This document shows positions 22,088 to 23,501 of a DNA stretch of 23,501 nucleotides, piece by piece. A program made the translations under genes and the position numbers. The notes below the pieces were generated by a model. The model was not told the DNA's origin. It saw only the letters and a program-made list of their open reading frames with translations, and searched no databases. The stretch's first letter is position 1. Each line of letters begins with the position of its first letter. The DNA is taken from NCBI GenBank assembly GCA_030838305.1, contig JAUTWY010000269.1, positions 1 through 23,501 on the forward strand, written 5' to 3'. The DNA comes from Acidobacteriaceae bacterium. GTDB lineage: Bacteria; Acidobacteriota; Terriglobia; Terriglobales; Acidobacteriaceae.

Positions 22088-23041
22088 ATGATTCAGACTC
22101 TGTTCGGCAGCACCGAAGAAAACAAGACTGGTCTTTTTGACCGCATGAAGCAGGCGGTCACGCGGACGCGTGAGAACCTCGCCGAGCGGCTTGAAGAAGT
22201 GGTCGCTTTCGGCAAAGAAATTGACCGCAACACGCTCGATGATCTTGAAGCCACCCTCATCGGCGCCGACCTCGGCGCCACCACCACCCAGGAGGTGCTT
22301 GCCAAGCTCCGAGACAAAGCCGACCGCAGACAGATCAAAGATGTTCAGGAGTTAAAACGTTTGTTGAAGGAAGAGTTGCTTGCCATTCTGAATGCCGCGA
22401 ATCCCAGACCTGTCCAAAGAGTAGACGGAACGCCGGAGGTAATTCTGGTGGTTGGAGTGAATGGCACGGGCAAGACAACGACTATCGGCAAGTTGTCACA
22501 GGTATTTCGCTCGCAAGGCAAGAACGTGCTTCTGTGCGCGGCCGATACCTTCCGCGCCGCGGCGATCGATCAATTGGAAATTTGGGGAGAACGCACCGGC
22601 ACGGAAGTGATCAAGACCAAACCCGGCGGGGATCCGGCGGCCGTTTTGTTCGACGCTCTACAAGCTGCGACGGCGAGGAAAACCGATTACGTGATCGTTG
22701 ACACGGCTGGACGGCTTCACACCAAAACCAGCCTCATGTCGGAACTGGAAAAAATGCGCCGCACCGCTCAACGCATTATTCCCGGAGCGCCGCACGAAAC
22801 TTTGCTTGTGATGGACGCCACAACAGGTCAAAACGGCTTGCAACAGGCCCGCCTTTTTACGGAGTCTGCAGGCGTTACGGGCATCGTGCTTACGAAACTC
22901 GACGGCACGGCGAAAGGCGGCGTGGTCGTGGCCATTTCGCGCGAATTGGGTTTGCCCGTGCGATTTGTGGGTGTCGGCGAGAAAGTTGGGGATTTGCTGC
23001 CCTTCAATCCGAAAGAATTCGTGGATTCTCTGTTCGAATAA
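22088..23041 (+). CDS. ftsY: Signal recognition particle receptor FtsY
   Basis: This 317-residue SRP-family GTPase docks Ffh-SRP RNA-ribosome complexes at the membrane. The N domain helices span about 1-95. The G domain has the P-loop GVNGTGKTTT (123-132), DTFRAAAIDQL, DTAGRLHTKTSLMSELEKM, and TKLDGTAKGG. It ends with the family's LGLPVRFVGVGEKVGDLLPFNPKEFVDSLF. The long acidic A domain of E. coli FtsY is absent, as in many phyla. It is FtsY rather than Ffh because it lacks the methionine-rich M domain and ends right after the G domain. The RNA partner (ffs) is in the same window about 12.5 kb away. Confidence 0.97.
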   Translation: MIQTLFGSTEENKTGLFDRMKQAVTRTRENLAERLEEVVAFGKEIDRNTLDDLEATLIGADLGATTTQEVLAKLRDKADRRQIKDVQELKRLLKEELLAILNAANPRPVQRVDGTPEVILVVGVNGTGKTTTIGKLSQVFRSQGKNVLLCAADTFRAAAIDQLEIWGERTGTEVIKTKPGGDPAAVLFDALQAATARKTDYVIVDTAGRLHTKTSLMSELEKMRRTAQRIIPGAPHETLLVMDATTGQNGLQQARLFTESAGVTGIVLTKLDGTAKGGVVVAISRELGLPVRFVGVGEKVGDLLPFNPKEFVDSLFE

Positions 23042-23053
23042 AAATTTCATCAC

Positions 23054-23114
23054 GAGACACGGAGTCACGGAGAAGAGCAAACCCCAAATGTCTTTCTCCG
23101 TGACTCCGTGTCTC
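23054..23114. repeat. Perfect 21-bp inverted repeat between ftsY and ribD
   Basis: Arm 23054-23074 (GAGACACGGAGTCACGGAGA plus A) is the exact reverse complement of 23094-23114, with a 19-nt loop. Each arm itself contains repeated CACGGAG units. It could serve as a transcript end for ftsY but has no T-tract. It may be a dispersed element; similar CACGGAGACACGGAG-type sequences occur in many unrelated genomes (from memory). Confidence 0.75.
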
Positions 23115-23147
23115 CGTGGTAGACGTACCGATCCGGGCCGTGCAAAG

Positions 23148-23501
23148 ATGTCCGACCATTCTACCGACGAACAGTTTCTCCGCCGCGCTCTTGACTTGGC
23201 GCGTCAGGGTATTGGACTAGCCTCGCCTAATCCCTATGTCGGAGCCATCATCGTCGATACACAAAACAGGATTGTAGGCTCGGGCGTTTATACCTACGAT
23301 GGCGTAACGCATGCCGAGGTGCGCGCCCTGGAGCAGGCTGGCGAGAAAGCCAGGGGAGCGACGCTTTACATCAACCTGGAGCCCCACTCACACCAGGGAC
23401 GCACGCCCGCGTGTACTGACGCATTGATTGCCGCTGGCATTCATCGCGTTGTCGCTTCCATGCCCGATCCCAATCCCAAGGTGAGTGGGCGAGGCTTTGA
23501 G
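23148..23501 (+). CDS. ribD: Riboflavin biosynthesis protein RibD (5' part)
   Basis: The first 118 residues are visible; the gene runs off the window. This is the N-terminal deaminase domain, which deaminates the pyrimidine intermediate of riboflavin synthesis; the reductase domain would follow. FLRRALDLARQG, SPNPYVGAIIV and the catalytic HAE (His55, Glu57) match. The second zinc motif is normally EPC.H.GRTPPC but here reads EPHSHQGRTPAC. The first zinc Cys is thus His80, and the second (Cys89) is kept. A Cys-to-His change could still bind zinc. ATG 23148 is chosen because it puts the family start 7 residues before QFLRRAL. Confidence 0.92.
   Translation, partial: MSDHSTDEQFLRRALDLARQGIGLASPNPYVGAIIVDTQNRIVGSGVYTYDGVTHAEVRALEQAGEKARGATLYINLEPHSHQGRTPACTDALIAAGIHRVVASMPDPNPKVSGRGFE

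Overview
The window looks like a chromosomal segment of an Acidobacteriota bacterium, probably a Terriglobia-type member. This is inferred from moderately high GC, a PEP-CTERM protein, a YpdA-type flavoprotein, a small STAS-like protein, GTG/TTG starts with weak Shine-Dalgarno sequences, and GC-rich dispersed repeats of the kind seen in that phylum. No marker gene settles the taxonomy. Nearly everything is chromosomal housekeeping. There is no phage, integrase, transposase, CRISPR array or tRNA.

Left part (1-9560). A minus-strand MFS transporter is followed by a plus-strand secreted PEP-CTERM protein with a candidate sigma-54 promoter and a clean terminator. A minus-strand YpdA-family flavoprotein lacking the family's usual active-site Cys is divergent from fumarase C. 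Next comes a small graveyard: a frameshifted secreted-protein gene, then a 3' fragment of an EamA transporter gene, then an intact mazEF toxin-antitoxin pair, then the intact EamA gene. The mazEF cassette therefore sits exactly between two same-orientation copies of the EamA 3' end. Minus-strand fabH, a small STAS-like gene and the SRP RNA gene (ffs) follow.

Middle part (9560-12800). A TgpA-like transmembrane transglutaminase is convergent with a small outer-membrane beta-barrel protein.

Right part (12800-23501). A run of plus-strand genes: rimO, yacG-pgpA (overlapping), an IPT/NHL-repeat protein, cinA, thpR, plsY-gpsA (overlapping), a Cache-HAMP-HD-GYP protein, ftsY and the start of ribD. 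Phospholipid synthesis is well represented: GpsA makes glycerol-3-phosphate, PlsY acylates it, and PgpA acts later in phosphatidylglycerol synthesis. The SRP RNA and its receptor FtsY are both in the window but not adjacent. Several genes here (yacG, cinA, the HD-GYP gene) have a -10-like element just 5-7 nt before the start codon and no Shine-Dalgarno, suggesting leaderless mRNAs.

I do not see a large undescribed system. The signals most worth following are the sigma-54-like promoter and dyad at the PEP-CTERM gene, the mazEF insertion between EamA copies with palindromes on its promoter, a 19-bp dispersed repeat translated inside pgpA, YpdA without its Cys, and RibD with a zinc-ligand Cys-to-His change.
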